In this document: in pieces, positions 1 through 8,457 of the stretch
Layout: each line of letters opens with the position of its first letter
Numbering within the stretch: position 1 is the stretch's first letter
NCBI RefSeq assembly: GCF_038096165.1
Contig: NZ_CP151076.1
Coordinates: forward strand, 3,221,501 to 3,285,500
Direction of reading: 5' to 3'
Source: Pseudomonas sp. G.S.17
Lineage (GTDB): Bacteria > Pseudomonadota > Gammaproteobacteria > Pseudomonadales > Pseudomonadaceae
DNA: 64,000 bases
Translations under genes and position numbers: made by a program
The notes under the pieces: generated by a model
Database searches by the model: none
What the model saw: the letters and a program-made list of their open reading frames with translations, nothing else
Told to the model about the DNA's origin: nothing

Positions 1-1
1 C

Positions 2-478
2 GAAAACCGCAGCCGCTTCCTGCTGGAAACGCTGGCGGCAGTGCGCGATGTCTGGCCGGAAAATCTGCCGCTGACTGCCCGCTTCGGTGTGCTTGAGTTC
101 GATGGCCGCGACGAGCAAACCCTGGTGGAGTCCATTGAATTGACCCGTCAGTTCAAGGCTGCCGGGTTGGATATGCTCAGCGTCAGCATCGGTTTCACGA
201 TTCCGGAAACCAATATTCCGTGGGCGCCTGCGTTCATGGGGCCGATTGCCGAGCGTGTGCGTCGTGAGGCTGGTATTCCGGTGTCCTCGGCATGGGGCTT
301 CGGCACCCCGGCGATTGCCGAGCAAGTGATCAAGGACGGACAGCTGGATCTGGTCATGGTCGGACGTGCTCACCTGGCCAACCCGCACTGGGCCTATTTC
401 GCTGCCAAGGAACTGGGTGTGGAACGCGCTTCCTGGACATTGCCAGCCCCTTACGCTCACTGGCTTGAGCGTTACTGA
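2..478 (+). CDS. NADH:flavin oxidoreductase, old yellow enzyme family (3' part)
   Basis: The reading frame is open from the left edge of the window, so the N-terminal half lies outside. The visible residues are the C-terminal half of a TIM-barrel FMN ene-reductase of the YqjM/NamA type: the strand carrying SVSIGF, the phosphate-binding end (AWGFGTP, then DLVMVGRAHLANPHW) and the C-terminal tail. Such enzymes reduce activated C=C bonds with NAD(P)H. The same architecture occurs in full at 51,259-52,299, but this copy is clearly diverged from it. A strong terminator follows 20 bases after the stop. The substrate is unknown. Confidence 0.9.
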   Translation, partial: ENRSRFLLETLAAVRDVWPENLPLTARFGVLEFDGRDEQTLVESIELTRQFKAAGLDMLSVSIGFTIPETNIPWAPAFMGPIAERVRREAGIPVSSAWGFGTPAIAEQVIKDGQLDLVMVGRAHLANPHWAYFAAKELGVERASWTLPAPYAHWLERY

Positions 479-497
479 CAGTCAGCAACCATCCAGC

Positions 498-525
498 AAA
501 AAGGCGACCATCAGGTCGCCTTTTT
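498..525 (+). terminator. Rho-independent terminator
   Basis: The inverted repeat AGGCGACC / GGTCGCCT has a 4-base loop and is flanked by A5 and T5, so it can stop transcription in both directions. It lies between the convergent oxidoreductase and deacetylase genes. Confidence 0.9.
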
Positions 526-544
526 CACATCAATGGTGTTTGCA

Positions 545-1444
545 TCACTGCGAATTGGCACCCCAGATCCAGTTCCACATCCCCGGCAAATGCACCGGTT
601 CGTCGCCGTTCTGAACCGTGCGCGCCAGTGCCGCGCGCAGCAATATCGAATGGTCATCATAAAACGGCTTTTCGGCAGTCCTCACCCCTGTTGCGTTGGC
701 GCTGTCCAGCAGGATCTGCAAGTATTCCCGAGCGTGCCGGGCTGAATAGCGATTCAAGTCATGAAAGGTCACCACCACGGGAACCACGCCATCCACCGTA
801 GGCAATTCACCGGCTGCGATGCGCTCGCGAACTTCGGAAAGTTGCCGGAGCATATTGGCGCGCCTGCGTGGGCTGGCGTTGAAACCCCAGATTTTGCCGT
901 CATTGGCGCTCACATCGGTCAGCAAAACCTGCATGCCATGCCGCTGATAAGCGGCAAAGGTGCGCTTGTCGTAATTCCAGAATGGCGGGCGGACCAGCGC
1001 AGGCGGCGCGCCACTGATCGCAGCAATGGCAGCACTGCCAGCGCTCAGGGATTGCTCAAGGACTTCAGGCGGCAAGGATCGATGATTGGTGTGCCCGGGC
1101 GTTGCGGTATGAAACGCCAGGATATGACCTGCCGCGTTCTCCCGACGCATCACGCGCTGGCCGCGCTCACTGCCGCCTGCACGGGCAGCGCCGGTTTGCA
1201 CAAAAAACACGGCTTTTATATCCGGCTGCAGTGGGTTGTTTTTCAGACTGTCCAGAACCGTCAGGGTTGGATTGGAGAAGCCCGAGGCGCTTGGGCCATC
1301 GTCAAAGGTCAGCAAAAAGCGGATCGGAGCTTGTGACTGGAGACGTTGGGACGTCTCTGCGGTCAACGGAATCGGAGCGGAAATACAACCGGCGAGGCTC
1401 GCCAGCATGGCGAGCCCCGTTAAAGCGGTGACGATACGTCTCAT
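545..1444 (-). CDS. Polysaccharide deacetylase family lipoprotein
   Basis: A NodB-type carbohydrate esterase (CE4) of 299 residues. All family motifs are visible: TFDDGP (metal and base aspartates), FHTATPGH (metal histidines), RPPFW, and a late TFHDL with the catalytic histidine. The chosen start gives a lipoprotein signal ending LASLAGC, with Cys20 as lipidation site, so the enzyme should be anchored in the envelope and act on peptidoglycan or an exported polysaccharide. An upstream in-frame ATG (1,483) would place 13 polar residues before the signal and is less likely. It follows potE by 58 bases on the same strand and may be cotranscribed, although no functional link to polyamines is evident. 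Confidence 0.85.
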   Translation of the reverse strand: MRRIVTALTGLAMLASLAGCISAPIPLTAETSQRLQSQAPIRFLLTFDDGPSASGFSNPTLTVLDSLKNNPLQPDIKAVFFVQTGAARAGGSERGQRVMRRENAAGHILAFHTATPGHTNHRSLPPEVLEQSLSAGSAAIAAISGAPPALVRPPFWNYDKRTFAAYQRHGMQVLLTDVSANDGKIWGFNASPRRRANMLRQLSEVRERIAAGELPTVDGVVPVVVTFHDLNRYSARHAREYLQILLDSANATGVRTAEKPFYDDHSILLRAALARTVQNGDEPVHLPGMWNWIWGANSQ

Positions 1445-1502
1445 TGATCTGCTGGTGTCCGAGTGACTGACGCTAATCGCCATGGAATATCTGGCGAACA
1501 GT

Positions 1503-2867
1503 CTACTGGCCTCTTGCCGTCCCCGCATCCGCGTTTATCACCGGATCTGTCACCACAATGGCATCGACTGTCATGAATCGACGGCTGACCGTGCCATAGA
1601 GCGTCCAGCCCAGCATGGTGACGATACCGCCCAACATCATCGCGTTGGCTCCGGCGCTGTACAGCGCGTAATAGCTATACGCCGCAGCGATATAGGCAAT
1701 CGCGTTGGTGAACATAGCATCGCGTGGCGTGACACCCGCGACCTTCTGCATGGTCATCAGTGCTGCCATGGACATCAGGTATGGCACCAGATTGGTGACT
1801 ACCGCCAGATTGACGATCATGTCGAACTGCTTGCTCAGGTCCGGACTGATGGTCATGAGCGTCAGCGCCACCTGGCAGGCCAACAGCACCAGCATGCCGA
1901 CAATCGGCACGTCTTTGGCGGTGGTTTTGGCGAACAGTTTGAGGAAGTAACCCACATCTGCAGAACTCTTGAACACCTGGGCGATGGTGAACTGCCAGCC
2001 GAGCAGCGAACCGATGCAGGCGATCACCATCAGGCCCATGATGATCTGCCCCACGACAGGGGTGAACATGGTGGCGAACGCCAGGCCGAACGGTGCATTG
2101 GAGGCCGCCAGATCCATGTTGGGTACGATCCCGGCGATCACGTTGGTGGACACGATGTAAATCACCGCCGACCCAAGGGTGCCACCCAATACCGCGATCG
2201 GCACATTGCGTTCCGGATTTTCCACCGCATCGGTGTTGGCACACGCGGACTCAAGGCCGAGAAACGCCCACAGGGTGATCGAAATGGACGCACCCACGGC
2301 TTCAAGGAGCGGCATGTCATGGGGATTCCAGGCCGCAACGTACAAGGACTTGTCGAACCAGAACCAGCCCAGGACCGAAACGCCCAATACCGGAATGACC
2401 ACGCCCCAAATGGTGACATTGCCGATTTGACCGGTAATCCGCGCGCCACCGAAGTTAGCCACGGTGGTCAGCACCAACAGGCCGGCGGTGGCCATGGCGA
2501 CGCCAATCGGAGTCAGCTTCATGTTAAACAGCACCGTCGCGTAGCCCACGGCGGTGATCGCAATGGCCACGTTGGCAATCAGCAACGATACGCCATAGGT
2601 GTAGTTGGACATGAAGTTGCCGGACCGGCCAAACGCATATTCGGCATAACCACCCATGCCGCCGGGCTTGCGGCTGAAGCGTCCGCACTTGGCAAAGGCA
2701 TACGCCAGCGCCAGGGAACCCAGTGCGGTGACGATCCAGGAAAAGATCGAAATCGTGCCCACCTGCGCCAGCTTGGACGGCAACAGGACAATCCCCGAAC
2801 CCAGCATGTTGATCGCCGTCAGCACCGTCAGCTGGACCACGTTCATTTTCTTGACTGCGCTAACCAT
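1503..2867 (-). CDS. potE: Putrescine/ornithine antiporter PotE
   Basis: A 454-residue APC-superfamily transporter with about 12 hydrophobic segments. The N-terminal stretch MNVVQLTVLTAINMLGSGI and the GGMGGYAEYAFGRSGNF region are typical of PotE-type exchangers, which take up ornithine and export putrescine across the inner membrane. The start is supported by AGGAG seven bases upstream. Its position directly after an ornithine decarboxylase matches the enterobacterial speF-potE pair, where decarboxylation plus exchange consumes a cytoplasmic proton. A hairpin with a short T-run separates it from speF and may lower its expression. Confidence 0.93.
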   Translation of the reverse strand: MVSAVKKMNVVQLTVLTAINMLGSGIVLLPSKLAQVGTISIFSWIVTALGSLALAYAFAKCGRFSRKPGGMGGYAEYAFGRSGNFMSNYTYGVSLLIANVAIAITAVGYATVLFNMKLTPIGVAMATAGLLVLTTVANFGGARITGQIGNVTIWGVVIPVLGVSVLGWFWFDKSLYVAAWNPHDMPLLEAVGASISITLWAFLGLESACANTDAVENPERNVPIAVLGGTLGSAVIYIVSTNVIAGIVPNMDLAASNAPFGLAFATMFTPVVGQIIMGLMVIACIGSLLGWQFTIAQVFKSSADVGYFLKLFAKTTAKDVPIVGMLVLLACQVALTLMTISPDLSKQFDMIVNLAVVTNLVPYLMSMAALMTMQKVAGVTPRDAMFTNAIAYIAAAYSYYALYSAGANAMMLGGIVTMLGWTLYGTVSRRFMTVDAIVVTDPVINADAGTARGQ

Positions 2868-2908
2868 GTTGCACTCCTTCGCCTTTCACAAAGCGCGGTA
2901 TTCCAGTG

Positions 2909-2934
2909 AAAACGCCGGCAAGAGATTGCCGGCG
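2909..2934 (-). terminator. Intercistronic hairpin between speF and potE
   Basis: A 9-bp perfect inverted repeat (CGCCGGCAA / TTGCCGGCG, 4-base loop), followed on the minus strand by TTTTC. This has the shape of a weak intrinsic terminator placed inside the operon, so it could attenuate potE relative to the two decarboxylase genes. Confidence 0.7.
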
Positions 2935-2948
2935 CCCCTCAAGATGGA

Positions 2949-5132
2949 TCATTGCTTGATGACATACCCATAGGCGCGGGTTCGGCCGTCGTCTTCAACG
3001 CGCAGATACACACCTTGCAACTCGGGGTTGAAGCCGGGGAAGTGATTGATCGCATCTTCAAGCGCCAGGAAGTATTCCAATACCGGGCCTTGCCAGACCT
3101 CGCCGGGTACCACGCAGAGCAGACCCGGCGGATACGGCAAGGCGCCTTCGGCAGCGATCCGGCCCTTGGCGTCCTGCAAGGCGATCAATTCGCAATGTCC
3201 GCGCACAAATTCCAGATGAGCATCCCGTGGATTGAGCACAATCGGCGGCATGCTGGCCTTGCGGAACATCTCCTTCTGCAACCTTTTGACGTCATGGCGC
3301 ACGTACAACTGGTGCATCTCACGACACAGCTGGCCGATGGTGTAGTCGTGGTAACGGACCTGATTGGCCTGATATACGTTGGGCAGCACTTCAGCCAGCG
3401 GCGCATCGTCATGAATGAAACGCTCGAAACGCGCGATCTGCGCCACCAGGTGCTGCATCTTCGCTTTGCCTTCAGCGGGCGTCAGCAGGAACAGAATGGA
3501 GTTCAGGTCGCTCTTTTCCGGCACGATGCCGTACTGGCGCAGGAAGGTGGCCAATATCCCGGCATGCACGCCAAATTCGGTATAGGCGCCGGTGACGGCA
3601 TCGATCCCCGGCGTGGTGAACAGCAGCTTGCACGGGTCGATGAAGTATTGATCGTCGGTATAGCCCTCGAACGCGTGCCAGCGCTCATCGGGGTGAAACT
3701 TGAAGAAGCGCAGATCGTTGGCGATCACATCGGTCGGGTAGTCCTGCCAATAACGGCCGTCGATGGTTGGCGGCACGAACGGCCGAATCAACGTGCAGTT
3801 GTCCATTACCAGCTTGCGCGCCTCGATGCCGGCATGGACGCACTCGCTCCACAGACGCAGGCCGCTGCGACCGCTGTGCATGCGGGCGTTGACGTCCAGC
3901 GAGGCGAACAGCGGGTAAAACGGGCTGGTGGATGCCTGAGCCATGAAGGCATTGTTCAGGCGATGGTGATTGCAATAACGATCCTGGCCTTTGATATGCC
4001 GGTCTTTCTTGTGGATCTGCGAGGCTTGGGAAAACCCCGCCTGCTGCTTGTGGATCGACTGGGTGACGAAGATGCCAGGATCCTCCGGGCCCAGCTCCAG
4101 CAGCATCGGCGAGCAGTCTTTCATCATCGGGATGAACTGCTCATAACCGACCCAGGCTGAGTCGAACAAAATGTAATCGCACAAATGACCGATGCGATCC
4201 ACAACTTGTCGGGCGTTATAGATCGTGCCGTCGTAGGTGCCCAGTTGAATGACCGCCAGGCGGAACGGCCGAGGCTCGTCCGCTTTATGCGGCGCGACGG
4301 TGCGCAGCTGTTCACGCAGATAGTCTTCGTTGAAGCAGTGGGCGTCGATACCGCCGATAAAACCGTAGGGGTTGCGCGCGGTTTCCAGATACAGCGGGGT
4401 CGCGCCAGCCTGGAACAATGCCCCTTGATGCACAGACTTGTGGTTGTTGCGGTCGAACAGCACCACATCGCCCGGAGTCAGCAAGGCATTGGTCACCACC
4501 TTGTTCGACGCCGAAGTGCCGTTGAGCACGAAGTAAGTCTTGTCGGCGTTGTACACCTTGGCCGCCCGTTTCTGTGCTTCCAGCGGGGCGCCTTCATGGA
4601 TCAGCAGATCGCCCATCTCGACATCGGCATTGCAGCGGTCAGCGCGGAACAGAGTCGGGCCGAAAAACTCGACAAATTGCCGACCGGCCGGGTGTTTGCG
4701 AAAGAACTGGCCGCCTTGATGGCCCGGACAGGCAAACGTCGAATTGCCGCGTTCCACGTAGTGTTTCAACGCACCGAAGAACGGCGGCAACAAGGCTTCT
4801 TCATACTGGCTGGCGGCGGTTTCGAGCTTGTCGCCGTAGAACTGCGCGTCATCGACGCCGAGGTCGAACACCCCGCTGATTTGCAGCAGCACATGTTCGA
4901 TGCTCGGCAAGTTCTCCGGGGTCAGTTGGTCTTTGGCAGTGACCGCGAAAAAAATCGGAATATCGAACCCGGAGGTGCGGATGACTTCCAGTAGCCCGTT
5001 GCGCACGTCTTCGGCACTGATGACCGCAGCTGCGATGTCGGTCAGATCGGTTTCGTTGAATTCCAGCACGGTACGTGAGGTGGCGAAGCTGCTGCGGCTG
5101 GCCAGACTGGCAGCAATTTTCAAACGATTCAC
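2949..5132 (-). CDS. speF: Ornithine decarboxylase, SpeC/SpeF type
   Basis: A 727-residue fold-type I PLP decarboxylase converting ornithine to putrescine. It has an N-terminal wing domain, then the PLP core with CPGHQGGQFF, NGTSASNK, DRNNHKS and the cofactor lysine in TQSIHKQQAGFSQAS, and the C-terminal domain with PYPPG. Length and motifs match SpeC/SpeF rather than the lysine or arginine enzymes. The start is GTG and overlaps the TGA of the upstream arginine decarboxylase gene (GTGA), which implies translational coupling. The potE neighbour argues for the inducible SpeF role; sequence alone cannot separate SpeC from SpeF. Confidence 0.92.
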   Translation of the reverse strand: MNRLKIAASLASRSSFATSRTVLEFNETDLTDIAAAVISAEDVRNGLLEVIRTSGFDIPIFFAVTAKDQLTPENLPSIEHVLLQISGVFDLGVDDAQFYGDKLETAASQYEEALLPPFFGALKHYVERGNSTFACPGHQGGQFFRKHPAGRQFVEFFGPTLFRADRCNADVEMGDLLIHEGAPLEAQKRAAKVYNADKTYFVLNGTSASNKVVTNALLTPGDVVLFDRNNHKSVHQGALFQAGATPLYLETARNPYGFIGGIDAHCFNEDYLREQLRTVAPHKADEPRPFRLAVIQLGTYDGTIYNARQVVDRIGHLCDYILFDSAWVGYEQFIPMMKDCSPMLLELGPEDPGIFVTQSIHKQQAGFSQASQIHKKDRHIKGQDRYCNHHRLNNAFMAQASTSPFYPLFASLDVNARMHSGRSGLRLWSECVHAGIEARKLVMDNCTLIRPFVPPTIDGRYWQDYPTDVIANDLRFFKFHPDERWHAFEGYTDDQYFIDPCKLLFTTPGIDAVTGAYTEFGVHAGILATFLRQYGIVPEKSDLNSILFLLTPAEGKAKMQHLVAQIARFERFIHDDAPLAEVLPNVYQANQVRYHDYTIGQLCREMHQLYVRHDVKRLQKEMFRKASMPPIVLNPRDAHLEFVRGHCELIALQDAKGRIAAEGALPYPPGLLCVVPGEVWQGPVLEYFLALEDAINHFPGFNPELQGVYLRVEDDGRTRAYGYVIKQ

Positions 5133-7462
5133 TGGGTAACCTCTGCTACGTAGGGGGTGGCGCTTGGCGTTGTCAGGCAGCGGACCTTATAAAGACCCTC
5201 CTCCACTTCCACGCCATGGGTGTCGTGGGTGAAGCCCGGGAATCGATGATCAAAGGCTTCCAGAGCCTTGAGATAACCCAGTAACGGGCCGTCTGCAGGG
5301 CCGGCGTTTTCGCCGGGCATCAGTAACGGAATGCCAGGTGGATAAGGCACCACGCCCGTGGCCACGGTGCGCCCCGCCATCTGCTCCAGGCTCACTACTT
5401 CAACGTTGCCGCGCACCAGTTGCTCGTAAGCGCGCACCGGGCTCAAGTCCGGAACCGGCAAGGTCGAGAAACCCCGGGACATTGCAGCGGTGGTGTCCAG
5501 GTGCGCCATGCTGGCGAACATGGTTTCGCACAGGTCGCGCAGACCCAGACCGCGATAACGCGCGCCATGCGCAGCCATCAAGGCTGGCAGCACCACTTCC
5601 AGCGGCGCGTTGTTATCGAAGTCACGCTTGAAATCGAGCAAGGCATTGACCAGCGTGCCCCACTTGCCTTTGGTCACGCCGATGGAGAACAGGAACAGGA
5701 TGGTGAAATCCGTGGTTTTCTCGGCCACGATGCCTTGCCGATCCAGATACGCCGTCAACACCTGGGCAGGAATGCCCTGCCCGCTCATGCCGCCGCCCGC
5801 GAGAATGCCAGGCGAGGTGATCGAGACCTTGATCGGGTCCAGCAGGCAGTAACCGTCTTCGATGTCGCCAAATCCGTGCCAGGCCGCATTGGGCTTGAGG
5901 ACCCAACAGGCGGGTTCGCTGGCCAGCAGATCATCACTGGCGGTATGAAATGCGATGTCTTTGCCTTGCGCGGGATCGAACACGGTATCCGGCTGCCAGA
6001 CATTGAAGAACCATTCGCCCTTCTCCAGGAACTCCACGTTGAGGCGCGCCAGCATGCGCCGGAACGAGACCGCCTCGCGGATCGAGTCGTCGGTCAAGGC
6101 CTTGCCGCCCGGACCCTCCATCATGGCGGCGCTGACGTCATTGGACGCGATGATCGCGTAATTGGGCGACGTCGAGGCATGCATCATGAACGCCTCGTTG
6201 AAACGTGCGTGATCGATAGGGCGACGGCCATCGCGGATATGAATCATCGACGCCTGGGACAATGCGGCGAGCAGCTTGTGCGTGGACTGGGTGGCAAAAA
6301 CCGTCGGCCGGTCGGCGCCGTGGCTGGCCGGTTCGCCATGCATCGCAAAACGCTCGTGGTACATCGGGTTGAAGCGCGCGTAACCGAACCAGGCTTCGTC
6401 AAAATGCAACCGGTCAACGCTTTCGCCCAGCAGCTCCTCGACCCGGCGCACGTTGTAGCACAGCCCGTCGTAGGTCGAGTTGGTGATGATCGCGTGCATC
6501 GGTGTTGGATCGATGCCGTTGTGTACCAGCGGATTATTGGCGATGGATTCGCTGATATAGCTGGCGCTCAGGCGTTCCGGCGGAATCGGCCCGATCAGGC
6601 CGTAATGGTTGCGCGACGGGATCAGATACGTCGGGATCGCGCCGGACATGGTCATGGCGTGTTCGACCGACTTGTGGCAATTGCGATCACACAGCGTCAC
6701 TTGATCACGGGTGACGCTGGCCATCAGGATCACCCGATTGGATGTCGATGAGCCATTGGTGACGTGGTACGTGCGATGGGCGCCGAAGACGCGTGCCGCA
6801 TACACTTCACTGGCGCCGATGGGGCCGGAATGATCCAGCAGCGATCCCAGCTCACCAACAGAAATCGACAGATCGGAGCGGAACAGATTTTCGCCGAAAT
6901 AATCGAAGAACGCCCGCCCGACCGTGGACTTCAGGAATGCAGTACCGCCGGTATGCCCTGGCGTATGCCACGAGTATTCATAAACCTGGGAGAACTTCAC
7001 CAATGCCGAGAACATGGGCGGCAGGACTGCTTCCCGGTAACGCTGGATCGCTGCGACGATGCGCCCGCCAATAAACGCGATGGTGTCTTCAAGTAGCCAG
7101 ATAAAGTCATCGGACTTCTGCATGGCTTCCAGGGGGACAGTGGCGGCGCTGCTGCGATCAGCCAACAGAAAAATAGGCAGGGCTTCACTGCGGGCGCGTA
7201 CGGCATTGAGCACCGTCATGGCTTTTTCGTGGCCGTCGTCCAGGTCGAGGTCCCAGTCCAGCAGGACACATTGAACCATGGGATCGGCGTGGATGATGGC
7301 GACGGCGTCCAGCGCACTTTTCGCGAGAATCACTTCAACCTGACGCTGCTCCAGAACCTCAGCCATCTCTCTGACGGCCCTGCCTGCCGCCGTCAGTGCC
7401 GTAAGGTCTTCATGAATGAGCAGGGCTTTCATACCCAAACGAGCTTGCTGTTTACGAGGCAT
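5129..7462 (-). CDS. adiA: Arginine decarboxylase, AdiA-like (Orn/Lys/Arg class I)
   Basis: A 777-residue PLP decarboxylase with an N-terminal response-regulator-like wing (KALLIHEDL, then LLDWDLD), a core with SWHTPGHTGG, TNGSSTSNR, DRNCHKS and the PLP lysine in FATQSTHKLLAALSQAS, and a C-terminal domain with PYPPGIPLLMPGEN. Signatures such as SRNHYGLIGPI, TNSTYDGLCYN and LHFDEAWFGYARFNP follow the E. coli acid-induced AdiA closely, so arginine to agmatine is the best call; lysine cannot be excluded. The start at 7,462 has AGGAAG seven bases upstream. First gene of the polyamine operon; an Anr box lies 298 bases upstream. Confidence 0.85.
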   Translation of the reverse strand: MPRKQQARLGMKALLIHEDLTALTAAGRAVREMAEVLEQRQVEVILAKSALDAVAIIHADPMVQCVLLDWDLDLDDGHEKAMTVLNAVRARSEALPIFLLADRSSAATVPLEAMQKSDDFIWLLEDTIAFIGGRIVAAIQRYREAVLPPMFSALVKFSQVYEYSWHTPGHTGGTAFLKSTVGRAFFDYFGENLFRSDLSISVGELGSLLDHSGPIGASEVYAARVFGAHRTYHVTNGSSTSNRVILMASVTRDQVTLCDRNCHKSVEHAMTMSGAIPTYLIPSRNHYGLIGPIPPERLSASYISESIANNPLVHNGIDPTPMHAIITNSTYDGLCYNVRRVEELLGESVDRLHFDEAWFGYARFNPMYHERFAMHGEPASHGADRPTVFATQSTHKLLAALSQASMIHIRDGRRPIDHARFNEAFMMHASTSPNYAIIASNDVSAAMMEGPGGKALTDDSIREAVSFRRMLARLNVEFLEKGEWFFNVWQPDTVFDPAQGKDIAFHTASDDLLASEPACWVLKPNAAWHGFGDIEDGYCLLDPIKVSITSPGILAGGGMSGQGIPAQVLTAYLDRQGIVAEKTTDFTILFLFSIGVTKGKWGTLVNALLDFKRDFDNNAPLEVVLPALMAAHGARYRGLGLRDLCETMFASMAHLDTTAAMSRGFSTLPVPDLSPVRAYEQLVRGNVEVVSLEQMAGRTVATGVVPYPPGIPLLMPGENAGPADGPLLGYLKALEAFDHRFPGFTHDTHGVEVEEGLYKVRCLTTPSATPYVAEVTQ

Positions 7463-7951
7463 TTTAAAACTTCCTGTTCTAAGAGCGCATGACAGAGTTA
7501 TCTATTGCGAAGGGCAATCTGAAAACTGACTTGGCGGAGTATTGGGAAGTCGATTTGTGCGTGACTGGGTGAATAGAGGGCGAATGAAACTTACCGTGAC
7601 GGCAGAGGTGGTAAACAAGGGTAGTCGGGATACTGAAACTTTCACTGTGCCGTGCCTTTTCTGAACGAGCAGGTGACGGAGAGATTTAAATAGTGAGAGG
7701 CCGTACGGCAGGGTTGGGGCTGGAGAGCGGCTATTTTTACAGAGTCGCAAACTGAGGAATTGATCTAGATCAATACTCGGGACCGAAGCACGTACGATCC
7801 AGGGTTCGATGCCGGTCGTCTGGAACTTATCGCTTTTTATTTAAAAATGAATTTTTTCCGTTTGATTCCGCTCAGATGTCTGGGAACAACGAAAATGGAT
7901 CCAACGTTGCAGTGCTCCCGGATATTTAATGTGCAGGCTGAGGGAACCAAA
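7463..7951. other. Divergent control region, adiA operon / response regulator
   Basis: This 489-base stretch holds no convincing gene. It carries a perfect Anr/FNR box at 7,760-7,773. On the minus strand an AAAAAT hexamer at 7,733-7,738 lies at about the spacing expected for a -10 element of an Anr-activated promoter, which would give adiA a leader of about 260 bases. On the plus strand TACGAT at 7,793-7,798 is a weaker match. A short minus-strand frame in the leader (starting TTG) has no ribosome binding site and is not called. Confidence 0.6.
7760..7773. promoter_or_regulatory. Anr/FNR box
   Basis: TTGATCTAGATCAA is a perfect match to the FNR/Anr consensus TTGAT-N4-ATCAA and is fully symmetrical, so it can act toward either neighbour. 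Expected role (known for the family): activation under oxygen limitation when centred near -41.5. Confidence 0.8.
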
Positions 7952-8389
7952 ATGACTCAAACACCGCAGTACGAAGAGACCCGATCCACAATGAGTCTGG
8001 TGCTTGTTGTTGAAGATGAGCCAATGATTCGGGACTTCGTATGCGAAATCCTGACTGAAGAAGGGCTGAAGACCCAGGCGGTCGAGAACGCTGATGAGGC
8101 TGTCGATTACCTCAATGCCCATGGTAACGAGGTCGCCTTGTTGCTGACTGACGTACGCATGCCGGGCAGTATGGATGGCATTGCCCTGGCGAATCTGGTG
8201 GGTGAGAAATGGGCCGACATACCTATCGTGGTCATGTCCGGGCACGGTACGCCTGGCAGCGATCAGATCAAGCCTGACGTGCTGTTCATCGCCAAGCCCT
8301 GGACGATTACCCAACTGCTCAACGGTGTAATGGCTCAACTTGACCGAGCCAACACTCCCCTGGAATCGATCAGCAGCACACCTCGTTAA
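7952..8389 (+). CDS. Single-domain response regulator (receiver only)
   Basis: A 145-residue CheY-like receiver without an output domain. Visible are the acidic pair Glu21-Asp22 (VVEDE), phospho-acceptor Asp67 (LLLTDVRMPG), Ser96 (VVMSGH) and Lys115 (FIAKPW), so phosphorylation chemistry should be intact. The start is chosen because AGGGA precedes the ATG by six bases; an in-frame ATG at 7,847 lacks such a site. No histidine kinase is adjacent. Short receivers of this kind often occur next to hybrid kinases or act in phosphorelays; the partner here is unknown. It may share the Anr-box region with the adiA operon. Confidence 0.88.
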   Translation: MTQTPQYEETRSTMSLVLVVEDEPMIRDFVCEILTEEGLKTQAVENADEAVDYLNAHGNEVALLLTDVRMPGSMDGIALANLVGEKWADIPIVVMSGHGTPGSDQIKPDVLFIAKPWTITQLLNGVMAQLDRANTPLESISSTPR

Positions 8390-8396
8390 TGCACTA

Positions 8397-8442
8397 AGCC
8401 TGTTGCGCTCTATGCCGCGAGGTACTTGCCCGCAACCAGGCT
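8397..8442. terminator. Imperfect hairpin between convergent genes
   Basis: AGCCTGTTGCG and CGCAACCAGGCT form an imperfect long stem between the convergent response regulator and dnaE2. No clear T-run follows, so a terminator role is tentative. Confidence 0.35.
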
Positions 8443-8457
8443 GTGCTTCCCGAACCC

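Noticed and set aside
1482..2909. Long plus-strand reading frame opposite potE (475 codons)
   Set aside because: It mirrors the codon pattern of potE, is rich in His/Arg/Gln as expected of an antisense frame in GC-rich DNA, and resembles no family. Similar antisense frames at 2,952-4,160, 5,420-6,751 and 26,251-27,864 were rejected likewise.
7502..7750. Minus-strand 82-codon frame in the adiA leader, a possible leader peptide
   Set aside because: Begins with TTG, has no ribosome binding site and no polyamine-sensor-like composition.
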